This document shows positions 52,749 through 61,761 of a DNA stretch of 64,000 bases, piece after piece. The translations under genes and the position numbers were made by a program. A model generated the notes under the pieces. It was not told the DNA's origin, searched no databases, and saw only the letters and a program-made list of their open reading frames with translations. The DNA lies in NCBI RefSeq assembly GCF_030409685.1, contig NZ_JAUFQJ010000002.1, positions 124,001-188,000 on the forward strand, given 5' to 3'. Source of the DNA: Ferruginibacter paludis. Lineage in GTDB: Bacteria; Bacteroidota; Bacteroidia; Chitinophagales; Chitinophagaceae. The first letter of the stretch is position 1. Each line of letters begins with the position of its first letter.

Positions 52749-53207
52749 TTATTTAACCGCAATAAATATATCAACTTCAGCATCTTCGGGGTTCTTTGCC
52801 TTTTCGCCATACACTTCAAAGTCCGCTGTATATTTCCTGTCGATATCCGAATTCCAGATTTTTACCCATTCATTAAAAACCATACCCTGTAAAATATTTC
52901 CTTTAGCTGTATATTTTATATAAGCACCTTCCTCAATGGTTTTACCAACCATCCCTTCTGGAACGTTATTTAATGTAGAGACACTGCAACCCAAAATGGT
53001 TGTGTATGGTTTGGTATGGTCTTTTTCGTAGTCGGTATAAACGCAATAAATGGTGTTGTTTATTTTATCCGGAATCAAAGCAACCATGCCTTCTCCCATA
53101 AATTTATTCCAAAGCGAAGGAATATCCAGGCTTGACTGACCGTTGTCGTTGGTAGTCCGAATTGCAATGCCAATTATATTGAATTGCTTGATTATCTCAT
53201 TGTTCAT
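52749..53207 (-). CDS. GyrI-like / AraC effector-binding domain protein
   Basis: 152 residues starting MNNEIIKQFNIIGIAIRTTN at 53207. A single GyrI/AraE_N-type domain: IPSLWNKFMGEGMVALIPDK, TIYCVYTDYEKDHTKPYTTI, then the GKTIEEGAYIKYTAKG strand and a final IDIFIAV-like strand. Stand-alone GyrI-like proteins bind or hydrolyse small cyclic molecules or act as ligand sensors. No DNA-binding domain is attached. Confidence 0.85.
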   Translation of the reverse strand: MNNEIIKQFNIIGIAIRTTNDNGQSSLDIPSLWNKFMGEGMVALIPDKINNTIYCVYTDYEKDHTKPYTTILGCSVSTLNNVPEGMVGKTIEEGAYIKYTAKGNILQGMVFNEWVKIWNSDIDRKYTADFEVYGEKAKNPEDAEVDIFIAVK

Positions 53208-53457
53208 GTTATGTAGTTTAATTTGATAAGTCACAAAGCTAAATATGGTTTGTGACAACGATATGTCAGCAGGTTTTGACTTTTTTATTTATGGATTCGG
53301 CACTTCGATTGTCGGTCATGTTAAAGGATGCGCCATTTCCAAAATTTCCGGCCTAACAATAAAATATGTACTACTGCAATGAATTTAAAATTAAGGGTTT
53401 TTATGTGTTGCAAAAATTGCCTTTCCTGTGCAAGATGTTGTTTAAAATTGCGCCATG

Positions 53458-53951
53458 CTAACGGTATCGGATTGTTGTAACTCCGATGATAATACCAAAA
53501 TTGCCATCTGTTTGCAGCCATTGTTTTTCGGGTAAATAAACTCTCGACACAAGACCATCAAGGTACAACGCATCTTTACAACCGGGGTTTTTAAAATAGT
53601 TTGCGAAGTCATAAAAATTAATTTCGCTTTTAGACATTGCAAAAATTACTTTATTGCCAGGCAGGATGCCAACTCCATTGCGGATGTTTATGTTGCCTGA
53701 GCCAGCTTTGAAAACTTTATTGATCCGACCATCGTAAACCAGCATTGGACCTGATTGTGTGGCGTATTTAATTTTACCATTGTTTTTAAAAACTTGCGTT
53801 TTGCAAATAACTGCAATGTTATCTGTAGAAAGATAAAATACACCATTTGGTTGCAGATAAAAATTGCCATTACAATTTGCTGTGCCCAAAGCAAATAATA
53901 CTTTTTGCTTTTCAATAAAAGTCCCTGCGGCGAACGATCAGGTTTGTACAT
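53458..53951 (-). pseudogene. truncated, frameshifted phosphodiester glycosidase (DUF2233)
   Basis: The frame 53458-53889 encodes the C-terminal half of a NAGPA-like/DUF2233 protein (GNFYLQPNGVFYLSTDN, ATQSGPMLVYDGRINKVF, NGVGILPGNKVIFAMSKS, CKDALYLDGLVSRVYLPE). Just upstream the family continues in another frame as MYKPDRSPQG; one missing base near 53917-53921 separates QG from FIEKQKVLFALGTANC. The N-terminal about 90 residues, including the expected NGG before MYKPD, are absent. So the gene is both truncated and frameshifted; the C-terminus is intact. Confidence 0.8.
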
Positions 53952-54086
53952 AAAAAAGGTACATACCTAACTGGGCGGAAGATTAAAACTGGCAATAGCC
54001 CCAACAACAACTGCTGAAACAATTGTGAGCAGGGAACGGCTAAATGACTTCAAACAATGGCTTGGACGATAGGAGGGAAGCTTGTT

Positions 54087-54626
54087 TTATGCTAATTGCA
54101 TAATTTTCTCCAGCACCATAAACTCCAGCGGTTGCAAATGCTTGCCCGTTAAGCCATCTTCGTTAAAAGGAATTCTTTCGCCGGTTTCCTGGTAGCCATA
54201 CCGCTTGTACCAATCGATCAATTCTGTGCGCTGGGTTATCACCTGCATAAAAATAGCGGGAGCATTTAAATGAACAGCATATTCTTCTGCTGCTTTCAAC
54301 AACTGCTTGCCAATGCCAAATCCCTGCAGCTGCGGGGATACCGAAAACATGCCCAGGTAAATTTTATATTTTTTTTGCTGCAGATTTACACAACCTACAA
54401 TGTGCTGATCAGTATCCAAATATTTTAAAATTACGCTGCCGGCAGAATCCATTACCTGTTGCAGGGTTTCCTCATTTGTACGAATATTACCACCGATTAA
54501 ATTTGCTTCTGTTGTCCAACCCTGTTTGGAGCTTTCGCCCCGGTAAGCACTGTTTAATAAACCGGTAATGGCATTAATATCAGCATGCGTTGCAATGCTG
54601 ATGTGTGGGTTTGAAAATGTAAACAT
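54087..54626 (-). CDS. GNAT family N-acetyltransferase
   Basis: 179 residues starting MFTFSNPHISIATHADINAI at 54626 (the longer frame to 54692 is not supported). Acetyl-CoA loop in VSPQLQGFGIGKQLLKAAEE and the typical ELIDWYKRYGYQETGERIPF near the C-terminus, as in the group of stand-alone GNATs with a SNPYxxxxxxx start. Substrate unknown. Confidence 0.9.
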   Translation of the reverse strand: MFTFSNPHISIATHADINAITGLLNSAYRGESSKQGWTTEANLIGGNIRTNEETLQQVMDSAGSVILKYLDTDQHIVGCVNLQQKKYKIYLGMFSVSPQLQGFGIGKQLLKAAEEYAVHLNAPAIFMQVITQRTELIDWYKRYGYQETGERIPFNEDGLTGKHLQPLEFMVLEKIMQLA

Positions 54627-54792
54627 AGGCAGCGAAATTAGCAGATTTTTTAAACAGTTAATACCATAAAATGAATTGTTATTTGATGGCATGTAATCTT
54701 TTGCTACTGTATTATCACCGGAGTAAGAGGTAATATAAACTTAATGTACGGCGCTTTATAATAGGGCTAACTTTAATAAAATATTAAAAAAT

Positions 54793-54963
54793 ATGAACTG
54801 GCCATTTATCATTTTTTTTGGAATTGCAGTTATTGCCTTGATTATTTTCCTGGTAGTTCGGAACAAAAAAGATGAAAAGATTTTCGAAGATCAGATGAAT
54901 AATGATTTCCCCATATCACAGGATGAAAAAAGGGATGATGAAATTGATAAGCTCGTAAAATGA
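54793..54963 (+). CDS. small single-TM protein
   Basis: 56-residue protein, MNWPFIIFFGIAVIALIIFL then VVRNKKDEKIFEDQM and an acidic/basic tail ending DKLVK. One membrane helix (about 4-23) and a charged cytoplasmic tail. Small proteins of this exact shape are common in Chitinophagaceae. A TAACTTTA lies 19 bp upstream and may be its -7 box. Function unknown. Confidence 0.75.
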   Translation: MNWPFIIFFGIAVIALIIFLVVRNKKDEKIFEDQMNNDFPISQDEKRDDEIDKLVK

Positions 54964-55058
54964 AGAGCGTAGTCAGACAAGTGCTATAACAAAAACATAA
55001 CGGAAGTTGATGCTGGTTGTTACAGCTTTTGGCTATTTTTAGCCACTAAAATAGTCCC

Positions 55059-55889
55059 ATGGTTATCCATCCTTCTTTCTTTTTTACTGTCGCTTTTACC
55101 TTCCTACATTCGGTTGCAGGCATGGCGCAGGTTACGCCTCTACCTGCAGCCAAACATAAAACCATTGTTATAGCGCATCGCGGCGATCATACAAAGGCAC
55201 CTGAAAATACATTGGCTGCTTATCAAAACACCATTGAAGACGGTGCTGATTTTGTAGAGATAGATTTACGTACTACCAAAGACAGTCAGCTGGTAATTAT
55301 GCACAATGCAACGATTGACCACATGACAGCCCGGCAGGGGGAAATAAAAAACTTTACTCTTGACTCACTGCGTAAAATTAAAGTAAGGGAACCATTGCAC
55401 CCTGAGTGGGGCGTGCACACCATTCCAACCTTTAAAGAAGTGCTGCAATTGTGCAAGGGAAAAATAAATATCTACCTCGATTTTAAAGAAGCTTCTGTTG
55501 CGCAGGCGTATCAAGAAATTATCGATGCCGGAATGGAAAATCATATTGTGGTGTACATCAACGAACCACACCAGTTTGAAGAATGGGGAACCATCGCTCC
55601 CAATATGCCGTTGATGATCAGCTTGCCAAAAGCAGTAAAAACAACAGCCGAAATGAATGAGGTGCTGCACACATTTGATGTTGATATACTCGACGGAGAT
55701 TATACCGAATACAATGCTGAAACAGTCGCCGCGGCTACCCAAAAGCACATTCCCATCTGGGCAGATGTACAGTCAAAAGAAGAAGGACCTGATCAATGGA
55801 ATGCAGCGCTCAAGCTTGGTTTGGCAGGCTTGCAATCAGATCATCCAAAGGAGTTAATTCAGTTTTTGATTAAGAAGGGAATCAGGTAG
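55059..55889 (+). CDS. glycerophosphodiester phosphodiesterase
   Basis: 276-residue exported GDPD enzyme with a signal peptide (1-23, ending AGMAQ). TIM barrel with the catalytic stretch IAHRGDHTKAPENTLAAYQ, the Glu-Asp metal ligands in DFVEIDLRTTKDSQLVIMHN (Glu, Asp, His), and IYLDFKEASV. It hydrolyses glycerophosphodiesters to glycerol-3-phosphate and an alcohol in the periplasm. Single gene. Confidence 0.93.
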   Translation: MVIHPSFFFTVAFTFLHSVAGMAQVTPLPAAKHKTIVIAHRGDHTKAPENTLAAYQNTIEDGADFVEIDLRTTKDSQLVIMHNATIDHMTARQGEIKNFTLDSLRKIKVREPLHPEWGVHTIPTFKEVLQLCKGKINIYLDFKEASVAQAYQEIIDAGMENHIVVYINEPHQFEEWGTIAPNMPLMISLPKAVKTTAEMNEVLHTFDVDILDGDYTEYNAETVAAATQKHIPIWADVQSKEEGPDQWNAALKLGLAGLQSDHPKELIQFLIKKGIR

Positions 55890-55918
55890 CAAACATCATC
55901 ATTCTGTAAAGTGGTTTG

Positions 55919-57103
55919 CTATAATTCTGTCAGCGATTTTTTTACCAGACGGTAATTGATGGCGACAGACAAACCCAGCAGCAATACAGCAATTACCAAT
56001 ACAGTCCAGTCGATCATGATGGGCAATTCCCCACGGGCGGGAGTAACGAAATGCTGAAAGCCCAGGTGCAGTAATTGCGTGGCCAGCAATGCTGCTACAA
56101 TAATGCTCACATAAACCGGGATCCATTTTTTTGCTACTGTTTTACTAAGCCAGCTTGGACTATAACCCAGTGTGAGCAACAATTGCAGGTTGTCTTTACT
56201 CCTGGCAATCATTAGTTGTAAGTAAAACGAAAACAATACCAGCGCCAGTAAAATAACCAATACACCGAAGCCCGCCAGTCCGCTTACAACGGCCTGCAGC
56301 ACACCTTTCACACGACCAAATTTCGTTTTGTCTTTATTTATGTGGTAGTCTTTACCGGCGAGATAGCTCAGCAATTGCGGATTATTAGCGTCCCTGGTTT
56401 TTAAAAACACACGTGAGGCCGGAATATTGTCAACGCCTTCCAGCACTTTGTTTTGCTGTGCTAAAAAATTTTCAGGAACCAATATGCTGTTGATGCGGTC
56501 GCTGAAGGCAACGATCCTGGCCTTGTACTGGCGGTCGCCGTTTCTACCATGACACAGCAAAAATAATTGTACAGAAGAAGCTGTTTTTTCAGACATCTGT
56601 GGCAGGTCCCAACTCGGGGCAAATACATTGTACATCTCCAAAAAATCAGTCGAAAAAATAACGGGTACAAATTCATCGCCTTCGTTCCATTTAAAATTAT
56701 CAGGTACGGTGTCAATAAAATTAGTGTTAAGCCCTTCCACAAAAACATCTGTGCTAAAGGGTATCATATTACCTGCATTGGCACTTACTTTAAAGGCATT
56801 CGCTTTTAAAGGGGCTGCATCTTCAATGAAGGGCTGGCGCTGCAATTCTTTTATATCCGCATCCGTAAAACGGTTATCCCTGCCCATATTTTCGTTGGTG
56901 ATGGTCTTAGTAATAGAGATAAAGTCAGTGCCATTTTTACGGGTATTTTTATCTCTTATCAAATGATTGATGTTGGTATACATCTGAACCGAACTCAGCA
57001 ACAACAAAACCCCAACACCAAGCCCCAAATAACTCAGCCAGCGGCTCACTTTATTTTGACCGGCAGTTAAGAAAGGAGCAATATTTTTATAAGAGAGTTC
57101 CAT
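55919..57103 (-). CDS. FtsX-like ABC transporter permease
   Basis: 394 residues: four membrane segments (about 24-42, 288-311, 331-353, 366-386), one N-terminal and three C-terminal, with a large periplasmic domain between (about 50-280), the MacB/FtsX/LolCE layout. The C-terminal half contains the FtsX-type LQLMIARSKDNLQLLLTLGYSP coupling segment. It is probably energised by the ATPase encoded just upstream in the operon (57213-57854). Substrate unknown; lipoprotein release or macrolide/protein export are the family's known roles. Confidence 0.8.
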   Translation of the reverse strand: MELSYKNIAPFLTAGQNKVSRWLSYLGLGVGVLLLLSSVQMYTNINHLIRDKNTRKNGTDFISITKTITNENMGRDNRFTDADIKELQRQPFIEDAAPLKANAFKVSANAGNMIPFSTDVFVEGLNTNFIDTVPDNFKWNEGDEFVPVIFSTDFLEMYNVFAPSWDLPQMSEKTASSVQLFLLCHGRNGDRQYKARIVAFSDRINSILVPENFLAQQNKVLEGVDNIPASRVFLKTRDANNPQLLSYLAGKDYHINKDKTKFGRVKGVLQAVVSGLAGFGVLVILLALVLFSFYLQLMIARSKDNLQLLLTLGYSPSWLSKTVAKKWIPVYVSIIVAALLATQLLHLGFQHFVTPARGELPIMIDWTVLVIAVLLLGLSVAINYRLVKKSLTEL

Positions 57104-57212
57104 TGAATGGATAATTAATTAATGGATAATTGATAATGGTAAGTCGCAGCGCCTTCTAAATACTCAGTACTTAACACTTATTACCTGCGACTTTCTGCTA
57201 AATACTTTCACC

Positions 57213-57854
57213 TCACAGATAAAGTAATCGTTCAGCCTTAAAATAATCTATTTTTTTTAAGTCGGTTAAAATGATGGCGGCCTTTCTTTCGGTGGCTTCT
57301 TCCTGCATCAGTTCCATTGCCTTCTGCCGGTTGTTTTCGTCCAGGTGACTAAAGGGTTCATCCAGCAATAAAAAATCAAATGGCTGTTGTAATGCACGAA
57401 TTATCGCGATGCGTTGCTGCTCGCCATAACTGCAGGTGCTGCATAATTTAGTCAGTTTGCCTTCTATACCCAAACGATTTGCCATAGCGGTTATCCTGCT
57501 TTCTCTATGATAAGGCGCCAGCAATCTTTTTATTTCCAGGTTTTGTGATACGGTTTGCTGTGTAAACAAACGCAGGTCCTGAAAAATGATGCTGATGTTT
57601 TGTTGCCGCCACGTAGCAAATTTTTCGGCATCGTAATTTTTAATGTTGTTGTTATCATATAAAATGTTACCGCTGTAATCTTTTCTTAACCCATATAAAA
57701 AGTGGATGAAAGATGTTTTGCCACTGCCGCTTGGTGCTATGATGTGAACGTTTTCACCGGTTGAAAAAGCAATGTCCTGGTTCCACAACTGGGAACCATT
57801 GGCTTTGCCAGTTTCAAAAAAATCGGGAACAACCTGCTGCAGGGAAATTTGCAT
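57213..57854 (-). CDS. ABC transporter ATP-binding protein with altered motifs
   Basis: 213 residues starting MQISLQQVVPDFFETGKANG at 57854. Walker A APSGSGKTS (about 40-48), Q-loop FQDLRLF, Walker B FLLLDEP and D-loop SHLD are intact. The signature reads CSYGEQQR (141-148) in place of LSGGQQQR, and the H-loop His is replaced by Asp 198 (ILTD). The SYGEQ form is seen in some LolD-like ATPases; loss of the H-loop His is less usual and may lower ATPase activity. Gene order hisS - DUF4836 - ATPase - permease suggests a joint transcript, with a hairpin upstream of this gene. Confidence 0.85.
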   Translation of the reverse strand: MQISLQQVVPDFFETGKANGSQLWNQDIAFSTGENVHIIAPSGSGKTSFIHFLYGLRKDYSGNILYDNNNIKNYDAEKFATWRQQNISIIFQDLRLFTQQTVSQNLEIKRLLAPYHRESRITAMANRLGIEGKLTKLCSTCSYGEQQRIAIIRALQQPFDFLLLDEPFSHLDENNRQKAMELMQEEATERKAAIILTDLKKIDYFKAERLLYL

Positions 57855-57870
57855 ATGGGAATATAATAAA

Positions 57871-57898
57871 GCTGCCAATCCATAATTGAATTGGCAGC
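57871..57898 (-). terminator. hairpin between DUF4836 and ABC genes
   Basis: Perfect 9-bp stem GCTGCCAAT / ATTGGCAGC with a 10-nt loop. On the minus strand it is followed by TTTATTATATT, so it may terminate or attenuate transcription after DUF4836, before the ABC genes. Confidence 0.65.
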
Positions 57899-57913
57899 CG
57901 TAATGAAGAAAAA

Positions 57914-59599
57914 CTATTTTTTTGAAGCTGGTGGCGCTGCTACATCTTCAATGGGAATGGTTGCATCCATAGCCATTGAAGATGCTTTTTCTTTTGCCTT
58001 TCTCGCTTTATAAATTTCGCCCAATTTAGCAGCGTATTGATTTAATTGTTTAAGACTGTTGGTTGTTTTATCAACCAGGTTTACCTCAACGGTTTGGGCG
58101 ATGGCACCATCTTTAAAATCGCCGCCTTTAAACAACAGGTTATCCCACAATTTTAAAGAAGCATCATACACTGCACTGGCGCTGCTATCTTTGGTAGCTT
58201 CTTTTTCAAACGCTTTTAAAAGCAGGTGAATATTAAGATAACCACCAAATGCCTGGCCATTTATTTTATTGATAAAATCAACATTGGGGTTGGTAGCAGA
58301 AAGAAATTTATCCGCATTTTCTTTGCTATTGGCAATGGCGAAATAAGAACCATTATCGCTGTAAGCAAAAGGTGCTTTGCTATCTGCCGGCAATCCTTTT
58401 TCGCCCAATTTCTTTCCTGCATTGATGAGCTTGTTAAAGGCATCCTTATCACCAATTGAAGTGGCAAAAATAAAATTGAAGTCAGGCTTTTCGCTTACAT
58501 ATCCCATTTCGCCTGCTGCGCTGTCTTTCTTCATTGATAGGTCAGAGAGTCCCAGCACCAGGTCGCCTTTATTGGCTTTAATAAAATCATCCATGGTAAA
58601 ACCAACATTGCTAAGGCCCATATTGGCAATACCATCCACGCCCAATAATTTAAGCAGTTCTTTTATACCTTCAGGTTTATAGGCAATGGCCATCAGGCCG
58701 ATGATATCTTTTCCCGGCATACGTTTCAGCATATCTTCACTTACTTTTCCATCGCCGTATTTCTTGTACAATTTTCCCAGTTCATCTCCAACATAGCTTT
58801 TTACATCAACGTTAATTTTGCCGTTTTCAAAGTTTAGAGTGCCTGTGGTTAAGCTACCTTTGTACAGTTTATCCAGGTTAGCCATGGCCATCATCGGATT
58901 GTTCATAGCGCTTTTGGTAAGTTGTTCAGTATTCATCCAAAAATGCATGTCCCCGTTTTCTTTCAGCAAGGCAGTAAACTTGTCGTTTTTTGCAAGGCTG
59001 TTGCTTTCAGATAAAGCAAATAATGCTTTGCAGGTGCTAAAAATATCCCTTGGTTTTGAAGGCGTAATATCAATGGAATCCCGCTGCATTCTTCTTGACA
59101 AGGCATCCATCTGGGACATTTGCGGTGCATCAAACAAATACACAAATTTGTCTTTTGTATAACCTGCACAAAATGGCGTTTTGCTGATGAATTTAATTCC
59201 GTCGGCTTCATTTTCGCTGCCATCAGCAGCAAATGTTTTAATAAAGTTTTTAAACTGATCTTCATCTTTGATGGTGCCTTCAAAAGCAACATAGCCACCG
59301 ATGCTATCCTGTAATGCGAAAAACAGCAGATCGGTTTTGGTGTCAATCCCAGCACTGTCAGGATTGTTTAAAATTACTTTCATGCCGGCTGGTACTGTAC
59401 TGTCTTTGGACGCTTCAGCAAAAACCGGGTTCTGTTTTATTTCATCCCAGGATAACTTTGATGAAAGGGATTTACCATCAACCTGTATTACAATAGCAGC
59501 TTCTTTTGGTATCAGCTTACCCTGGGTGTTTGGCTTGCTGCAGGAAGCCAGTGATAAAATGGCAGATCCAAGCAGCAGATTGCGAAAATGTATTTGCAT
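57914..59599 (-). CDS. DUF4836 family lipoprotein
   Basis: 561 residues; lipoprotein signal with LASC (Cys 20). The start LIPKEAAIVIQVDGKSLSSK is typical of DUF4836, a Bacteroidota family of unknown function with repeated two-layer beta/alpha parts similar to DUF3352. The rest is a long surface or periplasmic body (about 25-520) and a charged tail. Downstream of hisS by 48 bp and upstream of the FtsX-type ABC system, so these may be co-expressed. Confidence 0.85.
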   Translation of the reverse strand: MQIHFRNLLLGSAILSLASCSKPNTQGKLIPKEAAIVIQVDGKSLSSKLSWDEIKQNPVFAEASKDSTVPAGMKVILNNPDSAGIDTKTDLLFFALQDSIGGYVAFEGTIKDEDQFKNFIKTFAADGSENEADGIKFISKTPFCAGYTKDKFVYLFDAPQMSQMDALSRRMQRDSIDITPSKPRDIFSTCKALFALSESNSLAKNDKFTALLKENGDMHFWMNTEQLTKSAMNNPMMAMANLDKLYKGSLTTGTLNFENGKINVDVKSYVGDELGKLYKKYGDGKVSEDMLKRMPGKDIIGLMAIAYKPEGIKELLKLLGVDGIANMGLSNVGFTMDDFIKANKGDLVLGLSDLSMKKDSAAGEMGYVSEKPDFNFIFATSIGDKDAFNKLINAGKKLGEKGLPADSKAPFAYSDNGSYFAIANSKENADKFLSATNPNVDFINKINGQAFGGYLNIHLLLKAFEKEATKDSSASAVYDASLKLWDNLLFKGGDFKDGAIAQTVEVNLVDKTTNSLKQLNQYAAKLGEIYKARKAKEKASSMAMDATIPIEDVAAPPASKK

Positions 59600-59647
59600 A
59601 TGGTTTGTTTTTTAATTAGTGCGGAAATCTATTATTAGTAACCTTTT

Positions 59648-61012
59648 TTATTTGTTAAAGTAAGTAAATAACTTATCAAAAAGCACTACTTGCTGTAAAC
59701 CTGTTGAAAGATCTTTCACCAAACAATATTTTTGTTCAATTTCCTTACTCCCAATAATCACTGCGTATTGTATTTTCTTTTTCTCTGCGTAGCTAAACTG
59801 CTTACTGACTTTTGCAAACTCATGGTACATTTCGCATGAAACATTTTTGGCCCGTAGTTGCTGCATAATGGTAAATGCAAACTTGCTTTCTGTTTCACCC
59901 ATGTTAAAAAAAATGGCTTTGGTTCCGGATTGTACAGCTTCAGGAAACAACTGCAGTTCTTCCAGCACATCGTAAATTCTGTCAACGCCAAAGCTGATAC
60001 CAACACCGGCAATACCCGGCACATCAAACAAGCCGGTTAAATCGTCGTACCTGCCGCCCCCACCTATGCTACCCATTTTAACTTCGGGGGGCGCCTTTGC
60101 TTCAAGGATAATTCCCGTGTAATAATTCAGTCCTCTTGCAAGCGTAAAATCAATATGTAATTTAATATTCGGTGACTGCTGATATATCAATTCAATTTCT
60201 TCAATCCCTTTTTTTCCAGTTTCAATATGTCCGATCAGTGCCGTTATCTGTGCCAGCTTTTCTTCATTGCTGCCGTTTATTAAAAGGTATTTTTCAATGA
60301 TGGCAATCTGCTTTTCACTGAGCTCCCGTTCTTTTAATTCTTCTTTTACCCTGTCTAAACCAATTTTATCTAATTTATCAATGGCAACAGTAATATCGGT
60401 TAGTTTGGATGCACCGCCACAAAGTGTAGCCAGGGCGGTTAAAATTTTGCGGCTGTTAATTTTTAATTCATAATCCCACAAGCCCAGCCTGTTAAAAACT
60501 TCATTGTAAATATTACAGAGTTCTACTTCATTTATTAAAGCAGTACTGCCCACCACATCCGCATCGCATTGCGTAAACTCCCGGTAGCGGCCCTTTTGCG
60601 GCCGGTCTGCACGCCATACCGGCTGTATCTGGTAGCGCCTGTAGGGAAAAGTAAGGCGTCCGTGATTCATCGCCACATGTCTCGCAAAGGGAATGGTAAG
60701 GTCGTACTTCAGTGCCCGTTCAGTAAGGTCACTGCTGCTTTTTCCTTCCAATACTTTTTCAAAACCAGCTTTTGATTTATCAATATTTTTCGGGTCGCTG
60801 ATGCCGTTATTTAGAATTTTAAAAATTAGTTTATCTCCTTCTTCACCATACTTGCCCATGAGTGTATCCAGGTTTTCCATTGCAGGTGTTTCCAATGGTT
60901 CAAACCCATATAGTTCAAATACATTGCGGATGGTGTTGAAAATATAATTGCGTTTGCGAACAGTGTCTGCTGAAAAATCCCGGGTGCCCTGGGGGATAGA
61001 AGGTTTGGCCAT
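59648..61012 (-). CDS. hisS: histidine--tRNA ligase
   Basis: 454-residue class II synthetase that charges tRNA-His. Motif 1 region GTRDFSADTVRKRNYIFNTI, motif 2 region FPYRRYQIQPVWRADRPQ, the His-binding ARGLNYYTGIILEAK, and motif 3 SFGVDRIYDVLEEL are all present, followed by the anticodon-binding domain (about 350-454). Full length for Bacteroidota HisRS. Confidence 0.97.
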   Translation of the reverse strand: MAKPSIPQGTRDFSADTVRKRNYIFNTIRNVFELYGFEPLETPAMENLDTLMGKYGEEGDKLIFKILNNGISDPKNIDKSKAGFEKVLEGKSSSDLTERALKYDLTIPFARHVAMNHGRLTFPYRRYQIQPVWRADRPQKGRYREFTQCDADVVGSTALINEVELCNIYNEVFNRLGLWDYELKINSRKILTALATLCGGASKLTDITVAIDKLDKIGLDRVKEELKERELSEKQIAIIEKYLLINGSNEEKLAQITALIGHIETGKKGIEEIELIYQQSPNIKLHIDFTLARGLNYYTGIILEAKAPPEVKMGSIGGGGRYDDLTGLFDVPGIAGVGISFGVDRIYDVLEELQLFPEAVQSGTKAIFFNMGETESKFAFTIMQQLRAKNVSCEMYHEFAKVSKQFSYAEKKKIQYAVIIGSKEIEQKYCLVKDLSTGLQQVVLFDKLFTYFNK

Positions 61013-61159
61013 GATGGGTTAAAATTATATATTTTTTACGGGTGGCAAAAATAGTTGAAAAATATGGAGTGGCCGGTTAACCTGTTGAAGCAAAGTTGTG
61101 CGTACCAGATCTTCATAATGCGATGGCACCGCAAATTCTTTGCAACAATGGCATTAGCA

Positions 61160-61624
61160 TTACTTTTTGATGCTGTTAGTTTTAACAAGCTCATTGCAGG
61201 CTTCATCTATCAGGACGAACACTTCCTCGTAACCAGCTTCAGGCCCATACCATGGGTCGGGCACTTCAAGATTTTGTCCGGGGTGCACTACATTTAGCAA
61301 CAGGTCTGCTTTTCCAGCTTCGTATTTATCACCGCTGATTTTTTTCATTTCCTCCAACACATCAGCAGCCATTGCATAAATTTTATCAAAGCGGGCAAAG
61401 TCTTCCGGCACAAAGCCGCGGCACAATTGTTTGCTGATATCAATGCCTCTTCTTTTTGCTACCCGTTGCGAAAGATAATGGGGCGCTTCATTTACATGAA
61501 AGCCGTTAGTACCAGCGCTGTCAACAAACCAATCCAATCCCGCTGTTTTGATTTTTTGTAATAATATTCCTTCAGCGAGGGGGCTGCGGCAAATATTACC
61601 AAGACATACCATCAAAATTTTCAT
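61160..61624 (-). CDS. low molecular weight protein-tyrosine-phosphatase
   Basis: 154 residues starting MKILMVCLGNICRSPLAEGI at 61624; an upstream in-frame TTG adds only two residues. The P-loop CLGNICRS (Cys 7, Arg 13) and the late general acid in DPWYGPEAGYEEVF (DPWY loop) are intact. It removes phosphate from protein tyrosine, often in control of capsule or exopolysaccharide kinases. Single gene upstream of hisS (147-bp gap). Confidence 0.95.
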   Translation of the reverse strand: MKILMVCLGNICRSPLAEGILLQKIKTAGLDWFVDSAGTNGFHVNEAPHYLSQRVAKRRGIDISKQLCRGFVPEDFARFDKIYAMAADVLEEMKKISGDKYEAGKADLLLNVVHPGQNLEVPDPWYGPEAGYEEVFVLIDEACNELVKTNSIKK

Positions 61625-61761
61625 GCGCAAATATAGTTGCTTGGTTTTTAGATAAGAGTTACTGGTGTTGCTGGTGGCATTATGGAATTGATGACAGGCA
61701 GCATCTTAGTTTAAACGGCGCCGGTTTTGAATTTTTTTCTATCACATCAAAACCAACAACA

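Noticed and set aside
53321-53642. two overlapping 66-residue minus-strand frames
   Set aside because: They are other-frame shadows of the DUF2233 pseudogene.
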